Assembly: GCA_965644295.1 (NCBI GenBank)
Contig: CBFFRP010000421.1
Span: forward strand, 33,003-97,002
From: Paraphysomonas bandaiensis
Taxonomy: Eukaryota > Chrysophyceae
Length of the DNA: 64,000 bases
Reading direction: 5' to 3'
A program made the translations under genes and the position numbers. The notes beneath the pieces were generated by a model. That model worked only from the letters and a program-made list of their open reading frames with translations. It ran no database searches and was not told the origin of the DNA. Positions 47,161-57,648 of this stretch are shown here, piece after piece; position 1 is the stretch's first letter, and every line of letters begins with the position of its first letter.

Positions 47161-47638
47161 TAGTTTAATATACTCTCAATTATTTCAATCCGTATCTTTG
47201 AGACAGTCTCACACTATACACACACTGTGACCTGGACATCAATAACCAGCATATCATATCGGTATCCTTTGTATATTTTTGTTCAAAGATGCCTCTAATA
47301 TTGAGATAACAATTATCTGTATTTCCGCTGTAGTTGTATTGCAGTAATAAAGAGTATTTTTGCTTCAATTTATTTCCGAAAACTATGATGCTGACTGCTG
47401 ATGGCTTCTGTTGTATTATATACGGAATACGGCCTTCCGGATACGCTGTATTATAGCCTATGGTTTATAAAAGGAGCTGTGGTGGATATGATGAATCCAC
47501 GAGAAGTATGAAAGATACCATTTGCAGTTATGATACAACCGTTGCAAAGTATATGGCTCAGCGATATACTCTCCGTACAAATGAACAACCAACTACGTAT
47601 ATCTTTAACGCTTATAGGCAATACTACTATCGTACAGT

Positions 47639-48727
47639 ATGTCTTCGTCATCGTCAACAGGTGTGGAAAATGGACAACTAGTTGTCACGATTCCACCGGG
47701 ACTGAAGCCAGGAGATCACTTTGCATTTGTTTCCCCTGAAGGCAATCATTTGAAGGTGCAGGTTCCCGATAACGCTGTAGCCGGATTAGCAGGACAAATG
47801 ATGATTGTCAATGCTCCCCACACAGAGACCCAATTCACTCCATCACCTTCTCCATCTGAAAGGACTACCAGTACAAGTGTAGGAGATGTAGAGATGGGGT
47901 TGAAGAGATTGAGCGGTAAATCTGCGAGCACTCGAGAAAGAAGTTACACTCAAATAAGCTCTGACCAAAAAGAATTTCTCAAAAATTTGGACGAATCCAA
48001 ATGTTTTTTGGAAAAAAAATATAATCGCATCACTGTTCTTGATCTTATACTGGGTGCTGCTAAGATTATTGTTTCTGAGGTAATATCAACAGGTGTCGAT
48101 GATCTACTCGCAAACACATCACTCGTGTTGTCGATATACTCATTCCTGCTTTCCGCCTACGGTTTTTTGGCATTTATAAGAATCAAAGGCACACCTGACG
48201 CTTTGGCAAAAAAGAAAACAAAAAAGAATTTTATTGAAAAATGTTGCTGTTGTTCCGATGAGAAAACAAGGTTCCAAATGCGCAGGAGGTATCTAGTGAG
48301 ATCAACGCTCTCTGCAACAGTTATATCTCATACAATTCAAGTCGCATTTTCTATATTTCTCCTTGTGCTCTGTGCACGTGAGCCCAAATTGCGTCTTCTA
48401 GCACTTTTATACACTGTGGAGCTATTCATCGACTATCCTGCCCTGCACTATAAAACTACATTGTGTTCGTATTGCACTCGTGATATACCGGTAATTGTTT
48501 CCCACCCTTGTTGTGGCCACTACGGGCCCTGTTGCTCATCATGCGTCTACACGGTTAGTTGCATACCTAATGGACTTGGAGGTGAATGTGTAAGCGATTC
48601 GATAAATCTTTTTTTCGAATGGGTTTTCAGTGTTTATAACGCTATCTTTTTGCTTCCTCTATCTCTGTTGTATCGATTTTCTTTTTCCAGTAGTTCTCTG
48701 GAGGAGAAGCTTATATTCTACACTTAA
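47639..48727 (+). CDS. PPG-type N-terminal domain membrane protein
   Basis: Intronless, 362 residues. The N-terminus has a repeat-type motif, LVVTIPPGLKPGDHFAFVSP, followed by LKVQVPDNAVAGQ-like sequence. This V-x-V-P-P-G-x-x-P-G-D-x-F pattern is common in heterokont and other algal/protist proteins (family knowledge; function unknown). A Ser/Thr-rich linker follows. After residue ~130 there are about four hydrophobic segments (LILGAAKIIVSEVI, LVLSIYSFLLSAYGFLAFI, FSIFLLVLCA, WVFSVYNAIFLLPLSLLY) separated by basic and Cys-rich loops (KCCCCSDEK; several CxxC in HPCCGHYGPCCSSC). It looks like an integral membrane protein with a cytosolic adaptor domain. It is head-to-head with the secreted-protein gene at 47160. 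Confidence 0.75.
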   Translation: MSSSSSTGVENGQLVVTIPPGLKPGDHFAFVSPEGNHLKVQVPDNAVAGLAGQMMIVNAPHTETQFTPSPSPSERTTSTSVGDVEMGLKRLSGKSASTRERSYTQISSDQKEFLKNLDESKCFLEKKYNRITVLDLILGAAKIIVSEVISTGVDDLLANTSLVLSIYSFLLSAYGFLAFIRIKGTPDALAKKKTKKNFIEKCCCCSDEKTRFQMRRRYLVRSTLSATVISHTIQVAFSIFLLVLCAREPKLRLLALLYTVELFIDYPALHYKTTLCSYCTRDIPVIVSHPCCGHYGPCCSSCVYTVSCIPNGLGGECVSDSINLFFEWVFSVYNAIFLLPLSLLYRFSFSSSSLEEKLIFYT

Positions 48728-49300
48728 AGTAAGGGAGACTGAGCACTGAGCAATGCATACTTGGTACTTATGATGAAACATAAAGTTGTGCCTGAAAGTT
48801 TATATAAAGAAGGTGTAAATTTAAAGATATAAAAAGTAAACTAATTATAATCAGTTCAAACGTTATTATACTTTGAAACTTGTCAGCAGCTCTAGTAGTA
48901 TATTATTTCGACTCTAGGTAGAAAAGTATAGCGGGAAAACATGTTTAAATATTATATTTTACATGAATGCAAAAAAGGCTACAAACATAACTTTAGAGAG
49001 TTATTATGTGCGTGATATGTGATATGTAACAAGAAAAATACAATTGCATGAGGACAAAGAAAATTATTTGTTTATATCTTATAGGGTGAAAAACAAGCAA
49101 ATTTCTGCATACCATTATCTGCCATTATATACTACACTTTGACCGCCATTAGCAACATAAGTGTTCAGCGCAACCGCTACATTGGTGTAAGTCCATGTAG
49201 ATCGCACACTAATTCAACAACGATACGCGCTGAAGCAATGTAATACGAAGGAATGACGTTGTCACGCCCTGACTTACATATGAATGAGCAGAAACACTAG
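48728..49300. other. Convergent intergenic region, nothing recognised
   Basis: An AT-rich 573-nt gap between the 3' ends of the PPG-type gene and the metallopeptidase gene. No coding frame or repeat was recognised. Confidence 0.5.
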
Positions 49301-50713
49301 CTACCATTCAGCATGCCACAATCTATCCAGTACATCAAAAGAACGAGGATCCATATCTTTCAACTGCTGTCGGTTATGAGGAAACCACTTATTGAATTCC
49401 AGTGATGAATCGTCACACATATACGCCACAGAAAGTTCTGCAAAAAACTCCATGCAATTTGCACAAGCATAGCTTTTTACAGGCCCGTTATCACCTTGTG
49501 GGCCGTGAACTGGGACGCAGTCGTAAACACCGGTAGCCATCGCACGCTCAAAAGCCTAGTGGTACAGATTTAAACCTAAAACTAAATGCGTTTGTAAAAT
49601 ACCTCAATCACATCCACACAGCCATAACCTCCAGGACAATGTTTATCATGATAAGCGTGACAAAGCTCATGAAGAATGGCTCCTCCTTCTCCCCAGAAGC
49701 CTCTACTCGCCAAATAGTCTTCAGCGACATTTACTTCAACGCACCCAGCTTTCAAAACATTGAGGCCGTTGCATCGCAGCCACAGAGCCCCTTCAGCTGG
49801 ATGATAATGCATTCCTCTGCCTATCACAGGGTTTCCCTGTGTGCCGTACGTAATACTAGAGTTAACATATATCGGTGTGCTTTCTTGAATTTTCCACAGG
49901 GAATTAGCCGGTACCAAGCGGCAGACCTGTACGAACGGTCGTTGAAAGAAAGAATATTCATCAATTACTGACACTCACAGCTTTCAAGTCTTGTTCAAAG
50001 AATGGTATAAATTTTGGAGTCGTACAGCAAACGCTTCTCTCGAAGTATACTGTAAACCCACTGACAAAAATTTCCACATAGTCCTTCGGTGCTGTTAGTG
50101 GGATATCATCCGACGGATTTATACAAGCGCACTCGTGGGATACTGAAATCTCCCCTGGTAGTGCATAATCAGCCACTTCAATTCTAAAAGTATGATGGCA
50201 ACGCCCGGTTCTAGGCATACAAGAGCAGATAAAGTCCTGCCCAAATGTTATTTACATCTCAGTAATTTGGTATAGCACTACCTCTTCGGAAATCTCATTG
50301 AGATAAGTTGGGTATCCCTGTCTACCTCTAATGCAGACAAACATGTGATGCGTGTATGTATTCTCCGTGTGATAATTATGCACACTGCCATCGGGGATTG
50401 AATTGTCATTCACTCTCCGAAAATGATGAAGTTTTGCGTTTTCCCCAATCCATGATATGTAAAAGGGATATCCAAGCTCATTTACGACAGTAAGTTTGCA
50501 TGGAATGCCTTTATTACCATTATCGCTGCTATGCTGTCTATACAGTTCAAGAGTTTTATCTAATCTGAGATGTATCAGTAATCCTCTCATGTGACTGTAT
50601 GAGATACTCTGCCATATAAACTGTGAGTCTTTATAGGAGCGTCTGATGTATCCGCTTATTACAGATAACACAAACAGTGCAGCACCGGTACTGATGTTGG
50701 ATTCAAGAGACAT
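49301..50713 (-). CDS. Secreted gluzincin-type metallopeptidase with VHL-like beta-domain
   Basis: Four exons (50713-50282, 50236-49979, 49926-49603, 49555-49301) encode 422 residues. The N-terminus has a hydrophobic signal/anchor (GAALFVLSVISGYI). Residues ~70-150 (CKLTVVNELGYPFYISWIGE, then RRVNDNSIPDGS and THHMFVC) resemble the von Hippel-Lindau beta-domain. The C-terminal half has AILHELCHAYHDKHCPGG, an HExxH zinc site, and CANCMEFFAELSVAY, whose Glu fits the third gluzincin ligand; DRLWHAEW ends the protein. This HExxH ... EFFAE layout is known from putative zinc peptidases of fungi, protists and bacteria, and loosely resembles the lethal-factor-type peptidase fold. Many Cys suggest secretion. 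Substrate unknown. It is head-to-head with the LRR-beta-lactamase gene. Confidence 0.8.
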
Positions 50714-51295
50714 ACTGTGATAACAACTCTCCTGTTAAGTCCCCCTTATATCCTTCTATCTAATTAGATATCACTCTATAACCCTCCTGTATATATATGC
50801 ATGTATGTATAGCTATATATACAGTGATATTATAGACGTGAGATGTATCAGATCGTGTGTAGTCTTACATCACCCGTACTGACAGTCTATGCCTGTGATG
50901 TGTGTTCGAAGTTAGGACTGAGGTTTAATACTGTAGTGGGCTCCCTCTATAGATAGAAGTGCAGCAGAGTGTACAGAGGGAAGGTACTAAAGATTCTCTC
51001 GCCCTGATTTCTATGTTTTTATGCTAGGCTGTTGCTCTTTTCTCAAGTTTTTATACATACTGTTTCTATTTTCCCTAGTTTTTAGTATGTTCAGATTCTT
51101 ACAGGTAGATTGGACCAACCAGATGTGTTATCAGTGTCGTCTGCGCTATTGATTGGATATTAGCTGCTGGTCATGTGGTGTGTTTGTGCAATAATTCCAT
51201 AGTAGATTAACGCTAACTCACCGCACACTGCTGCATACTGTTACCACTGCACTGTTAAGACATCAATTATATTTCTCTGCAGTGAAGGATATAAC

Positions 51296-52939
51296 ATGAA
51301 CACTGTGAGTGCAATGGAGTCATCCAGACAGAGTGAGGAGGAGTGTAAGACTCTGGATGAACTCAAATGTGCGTTACAGTCAGATGCAGCTGTATCTGTT
51401 AAATCAATCTGGTTTAATGACTCATTTCTTAATCTATTGAAGCCGAATCTATTGTGTGCGTCAAATTTGAGAGCTTTAGATCTTAGTAAAACTCAAGTGA
51501 GTGATGCTGGTGCTCAATTGCTGTGCCACATTCTCGACAAACTTGAGACGCTTGCACTCAATAATACGAATGTTGGTGACGAAGGAGCTACATACATAGT
51601 CGACAGCTTAAAATTGAACCGCTATTTACAACGGTTGGATCTCTCTTGTACCAGAATTACTGATGCCTCGTGCTCTGCTTTTACAGATTTAATATTGAAC
51701 CACGGCAAAACATTCATCGCCCTCGAAGTGCATTCCAGTCATACTTCGTCTGAAGCTGAGGGTGTTCTAGCTAATGCTCTTGCACTCCATCCTAGAGAAC
51801 CGTTTTCTAAAGAAAATTGGGATATGCCACCATGGAATACATGGGCTTTTCAACATATTCCTCATTTTCTTAATTGCGATATTGTTCCTAAAGGAGGATA
51901 TATAAATCCTCTAAAAGAGAGTTATCGCGACTTTTCTGCGCACAAGTTCGAATTTATGGGAGAATTAGTATCTTTGGATTGTGTGTTGAGGGAGACATAC
52001 ACAGATGCCTTCATCGTTCTCCATCGCGGTGAAATAATCGTGGAGAAATACTTCAATGGCATGACACAGTGGACTCAACACCTAAGTCAATCAGTGGCCA
52101 AGTCAATTGCTGGTTTGTTATGCGGCATATTGGTTGGTCAAGGAGTACTGGATCCGGCAGAGGTTTTAACGACGTATCTGCCGGAATTGAGCTGCACTGC
52201 CTACAGTGGCGCAACACTACAACACGTACTGGATATGACATCCGGAGTTGCTTACTGTGAGATGTACACAAGTCCCACCTCAGACATTGCTATGACAGAA
52301 TATGCCTCTGGATGGAAGATACCTCCGCAGGGTGTCACTCCTCCCGGGACAGTGTGGGAGCAAATATTGTCTCTCACTGAACAGGAGTGTGACCATGGAA
52401 GTAGATGGAGTTACAGATCCATTGAAACAGATGTCTTAGGCATGGTAATGGAACGGGCAACAGGATCGACTATGTCTCAGCTTGTTTCTGAACTGCTATG
52501 GCAGCCCATGTGTGCCGAATGTGATGCGTACTATACAGTAGACGCTTCGGGGTATGCATGCGCGGATGGTGGGTTCAATGCGACCCTGAGAGATTACGCC
52601 AGAATTGGTTATCTCTTGCAGAATGGTGGAAGAGTGAATGACACACAAATTGTTCCAGAGTCATGGATAGAAAGTACTAGGTGTGGAAATCACGAAATGT
52701 TTGCATGCAAAAATATATCTGGACTCCCAGATGGGGCATACAAAAATCAGTTTTGGTTACGGGATTCAGAGTCAAGATCTATAATGTGTTTAGGTATATT
52801 CGGCCAGATGATTTACACAGATTTTAACAATGAAATGGTTATCGTCAAGCTTTCGAGTTGGCCTAGTGCTCTTGATGCTTCATTGAAAATTGGAACGTTT
52901 GAACTTGTCGATCAACTGGGTAAGATTTTGGGGGTGTAG
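51296..52939 (+). CDS. LRR domain fused to a class C beta-lactamase-like serine hydrolase
   Basis: Intronless, 547 residues. Residues ~20-165 are leucine-rich repeats (LRALDLSKTQVSDAGAQLL, LETLALNNTNVGDEGA, LQRLDLSCTRITDASC). From ~215 on is a beta-lactamase/DD-peptidase-family hydrolase: FIVLHRGEIIVEKYFNG, the SxxK nucleophile motif in QSVAKSIAG (Ser near 267), the YxN-equivalent Tyr in RWSYRSIETDVLG and GIFGQMIY near the third motif. The closest known architecture for the hydrolase is the 6-aminohexanoate-dimer hydrolase (NylB)/esterase EstB branch, which cleaves amides or esters. No signal peptide is evident, so it is probably cytosolic. The LRR may present a substrate or partner. The hydrolase part looks bacterial in type. 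Confidence 0.85.
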   Translation: MNTVSAMESSRQSEEECKTLDELKCALQSDAAVSVKSIWFNDSFLNLLKPNLLCASNLRALDLSKTQVSDAGAQLLCHILDKLETLALNNTNVGDEGATYIVDSLKLNRYLQRLDLSCTRITDASCSAFTDLILNHGKTFIALEVHSSHTSSEAEGVLANALALHPREPFSKENWDMPPWNTWAFQHIPHFLNCDIVPKGGYINPLKESYRDFSAHKFEFMGELVSLDCVLRETYTDAFIVLHRGEIIVEKYFNGMTQWTQHLSQSVAKSIAGLLCGILVGQGVLDPAEVLTTYLPELSCTAYSGATLQHVLDMTSGVAYCEMYTSPTSDIAMTEYASGWKIPPQGVTPPGTVWEQILSLTEQECDHGSRWSYRSIETDVLGMVMERATGSTMSQLVSELLWQPMCAECDAYYTVDASGYACADGGFNATLRDYARIGYLLQNGGRVNDTQIVPESWIESTRCGNHEMFACKNISGLPDGAYKNQFWLRDSESRSIMCLGIFGQMIYTDFNNEMVIVKLSSWPSALDASLKIGTFELVDQLGKILGV

Positions 52940-53569
52940 GCTCATTACTTAATTCTGAAAGTATATAGTTTAAGTCTTAGTTCTGAATAGCAATGCTTAG
53001 TTGCATGTCGTACGTCAAGAATTAATCTTCCTTGACTTTTTCAATTGCTGGAACCTTGCTAGTAGAAGTAATACTGTATGCTTTATTGTTGTTGATAATA
53101 CGTAAATATTCTTTGGCGTTTCGAGGTTTGTAGCTCACGGAAACGAGTACATTAGGTTAACACTTTCATATATCCGATGCCATTATAAAAATTATGTACC
53201 TACACCAGTTTTCTATACTAGCATTGGCTGATAACCGCCTTAAATATAAGCAAATCGTTGGTTGTATAGTTTTATAATTTCTATGTGAAAACGAAATGGA
53301 CTTCGAAATAGTATAACAAATTTAAACGCACATAGCATGAGACAATTGGATAATCTTTATTGTTATGCAGATAGAGAACGATGAATCGTCACGAATTATT
53401 TCATAGGTATAAGTCTAGTAGAAAAACGGAGATAATCTGTAGCAATAATAGCGGAAAAAAAATAGATGTGACCAAATAAGCTCTATTGCCCTTCCATTCG
53501 TCGAAACTACCATATTATTCGTGTGCTAAACTAACACACTGCGTGCATGAAAATGGCACAGTCGTTGTT
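52940..53569. other. Convergent intergenic region, nothing recognised
   Basis: A 630-nt AT-rich gap between the LRR-beta-lactamase gene and the acyltransferase gene, with no coding frame or obvious repeat. Confidence 0.5.
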
Positions 53570-54310
53570 TTATACATCTGCACCATTTTCAGCAGCATTA
53601 GAATTCGAAAATGGTCTTGCAACTACAGAATCTTTTATTTTGTGAAGGTAGCTATCACCCTCATTGCGATGGCGGACAAATCTTGCAGGAGTTCCATACG
53701 CAACAATATACGAAGACACGTCTCCCAGAACGGTTGCACCTGCCCCAATTACAGTGTGGTCGCCGATAGCACACTGGTGGCACACTGTAGCACCGATACA
53801 AACTGCGGAGAATGCCCCCACCTTCACCCCTCCTCCACAGCAGGCCTTGGGACCAAAGCTTGAAAAGTCGCCAAGCTCAGTCTCATGATCAATAGCACAC
53901 GAGGTATTCAGGATACAGAAATTTCCTATCTTCGCAAGACTGTTGATTATGACACCAGGCAAAACAACTGTGCCTTCACCAAAAGTGACCCCACGAGCGA
54001 CAAGTGCTGATGGATGAATCACTGTAGGAAAAAAGATATCTCCACATATCGACTTAATTCTTTGATATATTTGCGATCTGACATAGTTATCACCCACAGC
54101 AATTACAACAGCGTCGATACTTAGTTTCACCACAAGCTGCAAGAGATCTTCCTCTCTGCCAAGAACAGTGTATCCCATTACATCACATCCAGCATCCAGA
54201 TTATAATCAAGTATACCCACAACCAGATAACCAGGAATTTGTTCCAGTGTATCCAGTATGACTTTACAGTGTCCACCTCCTCCAACAACAATTACATTCG
54301 CCACAGCCAT
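53570..54310 (-). CDS. PglD/NeuD-family sugar O/N-acyltransferase
   Basis: Intronless, 246 residues, close to the bacterial family's ~210. The N-terminal Rossmann-like domain begins NVIVVGGGGHCKVILDTLEQ, the signature of PglD/NeuD proteins, with a later VVIAVGDNYVRSQI. The C-terminal left-handed beta-helix (hexapeptide repeats) starts near residue 100: HPSALVARGVTFGEGTVVLP, ILNTSCAIDHETELGDFSSF, GDHTVIGAGATVLGDV and GTPARFV. The His-Asp/Glu of CAIDHETE is the conserved catalytic pair in acetyl-CoA-dependent relatives. It would acetylate a nucleotide-activated sugar, as in sialic-acid-type or bacillosamine synthesis. Lack of introns in an intron-rich neighbourhood and the bacterial-type architecture suggest horizontal acquisition. 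The C-terminal 20 residues look unstructured. Confidence 0.88.
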   Translation of the reverse strand: MAVANVIVVGGGGHCKVILDTLEQIPGYLVVGILDYNLDAGCDVMGYTVLGREEDLLQLVVKLSIDAVVIAVGDNYVRSQIYQRIKSICGDIFFPTVIHPSALVARGVTFGEGTVVLPGVIINSLAKIGNFCILNTSCAIDHETELGDFSSFGPKACCGGGVKVGAFSAVCIGATVCHQCAIGDHTVIGAGATVLGDVSSYIVAYGTPARFVRHRNEGDSYLHKIKDSVVARPFSNSNAAENGADV

Positions 54311-56579
54311 GATGAGGTTAGTATTATGTATTAATGAAGAAGCAAACTGGACTTCTGAATCGTTTATATAACTTTCTTGTAATCGTATTTACTTCAATCG
54401 AACTTCAACATGCTTTTGAAGAAATCGTTAGATCAGAGTGTGTATTGTGTCGTAATTCTCTAACGTGGCCAGCAGAATAAGAAATCATCGCATTCAATCG
54501 TCCTTTCAAACCCTTATTTACAAACGCAACCATACTAGCCAATCATATCAGTTTAATCGATGAAGAGAGGATTTTATTTGATATTAGAGGGGAATAGGGT
54601 GTAGGGTGCGTACTATCTAATTTTTTACTGATTTTTCATAAGAACATGTCAAATACAGACACTATTATCATACAATGTCCTAAAAAGCCCACTATTTAGA
54701 GAAACCGTTGAAAGATTCTTAGATATCATCATGCATCACTGCTGCATCCATTATGATTGCCAGATGTTTAAACTTCAATGTACAGCTTGTTGAAATGCTA
54801 TCTATATGTAATGTGATATGCAAGATAGTAGTATGTGCTGCTTGATCCAATATGTTTGAATGCTACCACACATCCATGCAGTAACTTCCTACCTAGACAG
54901 AGGACTGTTGCTACTGAACTGTTATGAATATATTACTTATCAAGAACTAGTAACATGAGTAGCATAAATGAGGCATACGTTATTCAACAGTGTTGAGTAA
55001 CATATGCGAGAAAAGTGTCGGATGATAAGTGTAGCCACATAAGTGCAGTATTCGTATCGTTGAAAGCTTGGGGTATTTGTCATATAGTTATATTTAACTA
55101 CGGGTTGTAAGGAGGCTACATCATTCAGCGCATAAAACTTTGACAAGTAAGGATAACCCTTGTCGTCAGGTCAAAATTGAAGATTATCCTCATGATATTG
55201 AAAACCTCATATATTTGAATGTATAGCTATTTTTATCCTGCTTGCTGTAAGAGGATATGTGTGTTAACTTATTAAATCATAAACGAATGAAAAATTATTA
55301 AGTATTGTTTCTAACAAATGGTATCTGTATAAGGGAATGGCAATTGTACTAGCTAACTCTAAACATCAAATCCCCTAATTAATATAATAAGAGGATTAAC
55401 TTATAGTAGTTTAAACAAATGCACCCCTACCGCAGGATGATGCTTAGGGAGTAGCAACTATAAGATATTGAATTTTGTACATAAGTGTGACACGAGGGAT
55501 TTTATTGTCATTGGCATCATTATCATATTTACGTACATTACGCATAACCCTTGATAGTGCAACTGACTCTTACGCTGTGTGTACAATACACAATACTGAT
55601 CAAAACCCTAAAAGAACGGGGTAACATTACTCCAAACCATCATCAGCATTTGATAGATATTGCAAAGTCCTGGTTTCCTTTACAACTGGAAGTGTTGGAT
55701 ATTCTGCTTTTGAAGCAAAGTAAACTCATCATCGTGGAATATATTGAAATCTCATTCTAATAACTCTCACTATCATATTTAAGATAGAAGATACTTTAAT
55801 TCAACAGAATATTGAAGTTATGTCTATATTAGTCCGATGCTAATATTAGCGTTCTGCGGAACCCGATTCAGATCAAAAAACCCTGTTTGAGATGTGAAAA
55901 TAGCAACGATTCTTTCCGAACATTTCTATAGGCGTATGTGACAGCTTCTATGACCAAGTTTGAAAGAGGAATGCCGATATAACATTACTCACTACACCCC
56001 TAACACACTGTAGAAAGATATATGTAATATGTAACTATGTAGCTACGTAGCTACATAGTAGTATGTAGTATGCCACCACTAACTAAACTAAAGCACGAAG
56101 CACGATAACCACCACGTCAGGGCTTTTACAAAAGTATGTTAGCAGGACTAATTAACTAAATAACGAAGGAGTATATGTACGAGTAGTTATATTGCATTGA
56201 CATTCTGGCTTGTTTTGTTAAGTTTGAAAGATTTGCGCCCTATTGCCTTATGTGCCAAGAAATTGATGATTACCGTCTCTCCAACACTGTTTAATAACTC
56301 ATGCTAAATTATTAAAATGTATTTGAGATAAAGGAGAAGTTTACATGTTCATCATTTATAATCTTTCTGACACATGCGTATACTTTAATACGACAGACAA
56401 CTAACACAGTAAGGACAGTCAGCGTGTTATTATTGCGTATATATCAACACAGTTAAAATTCATCAATAGCAAGCCCCTACCGACATATCAACCACTTAAA
56501 TGTCAATGAACGCACGACGGAGAAAACAAGAATGTACTGACATGCCCCAAAGATACACAAGTGCCTACACCACTACATT
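54311..56579. other. Intergenic region with degenerate repeat copy C and a palindrome
   Basis: About 2.3 kb, AT-rich. It contains a diverged, inverted relative of the 862-bp repeat (about 55084-55290) and a perfect 24-bp palindrome at 56035-56058. No gene could be assembled. Confidence 0.5.
55084..55290 (-). repeat. Degenerate inverted copy C of the dispersed repeat
   Basis: Reading the minus strand, tagcctccttacaacccgta followed by gttaaatataact matches the 3' end of copies A/B. The neighbouring catgaggataatcttcaatt and agcaagcaggataaaaatag segments match their upstream part. The terminal hairpin is eroded. Confidence 0.6.
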
Positions 56580-57185
56580 CTACGCCTCCTCGCACCATTT
56601 GTTCTCTTCGCGAACTTGGGCTTCTTCCGCGGGTGTGAAATCATTAACAATGTTGAAATGCTGTCGTATATCTTCCGGTGTCTTTCCTTTAATCATGCTC
56701 GCCACAGTTGCACATGTAATTTCTAACAGAGGTTTGATATCCATATAGTTAGCAGCCAAGATGAGCTCAAAGAGAACTTCCTGATCAACATTAACAAAGT
56801 TTGCGTACCATTCCTGTACTATCTCGTTCATATTAGCTGACTTTAGCGGCTAAAATGAAATATGAGAGGAGTAAGTAAATGTGATATACAGCACTGCACC
56901 TTCTCGATTTCGTTCATAGGATCAGTTTTGTAATGCTCTGCGAATTCAATAATTTTCGCCAAAATTGCAGTCTTAACATTAGGAAGAGGAATCTCCTGCA
57001 CTTCATCATCTGCTTGCTCGTCTGTTCCATGTGTTAGATAGGTGTAGGACACTAGATCTAGGATCGTTACCATCAAACATAGTTTTAACAAGCTCAGACA
57101 TCTTTGCCACTTCAAGAGACACATCAAACTGTTCTCCTTCTTGTGATACAAGATGTACTGTACGATTATCACCTTCTGCTGCCAT
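56580..57185 (-). CDS. SKP1: SKP1, SCF ubiquitin-ligase adaptor
   Basis: Three exons (57185-57071, 57021-56900, 56849-56580; introns 49 and 50 nt) encode 168 residues, a normal SKP1 length. The BTB/POZ-like N-terminus is clear ([20 protein letters not shown], acidic [10 protein letters not shown] loop, [20 protein letters not shown]). The C-terminal F-box-binding helices follow ([40 protein letters not shown]) and the standard EENKWCEE end. SKP1 links CUL1 to F-box proteins for ubiquitylation. Divergent from the V-ATPase accessory gene. Confidence 0.97.
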
Positions 57186-57648
57186 TTTACTGCTCCTATT
57201 AACAGGGTTATATCTGTAATATATGACTATGGACAATTCCCAATGAGTATTATACACGACACTCACACATACATCTCAACACATACATCAACACAGCAAC
57301 AATCTAAGCATGTTGCTAATATTTTTTTCTACTTTCTTTGGTAATATCTTGAATGGACATAAGAAATGTAGGTAGAGAACTTTATGGAAACTGAAAGTGT
57401 CTGTTGAAGATAGGTATCACAACATTTGTTTTTTGTGAGATCAGGTTGTTTTTTTGCAAGGACTTCTGTGTGTATATATATGTGTGTATGCATATATGTA
57501 GGTATGTATCATAACATGCACTCACCTCACGTATACTGAATGCATATGCACTTAGATTGCTTGGTGACATATATTGCAGTCTATTAATATCTGCCACAGT
57601 GTTCACTTATATATTCATTTGTCCCCACATAGTTTTAATATCTGTAAT
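57186..57648. promoter_or_regulatory. Divergent promoter region SKP1 / V-ATPase accessory gene
   Basis: A 463-nt gap between start codons. It has degenerate acatacat and gtatgcatatatgtaggtat clusters rather than a pure array. No named promoter element was identified. Confidence 0.5.
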
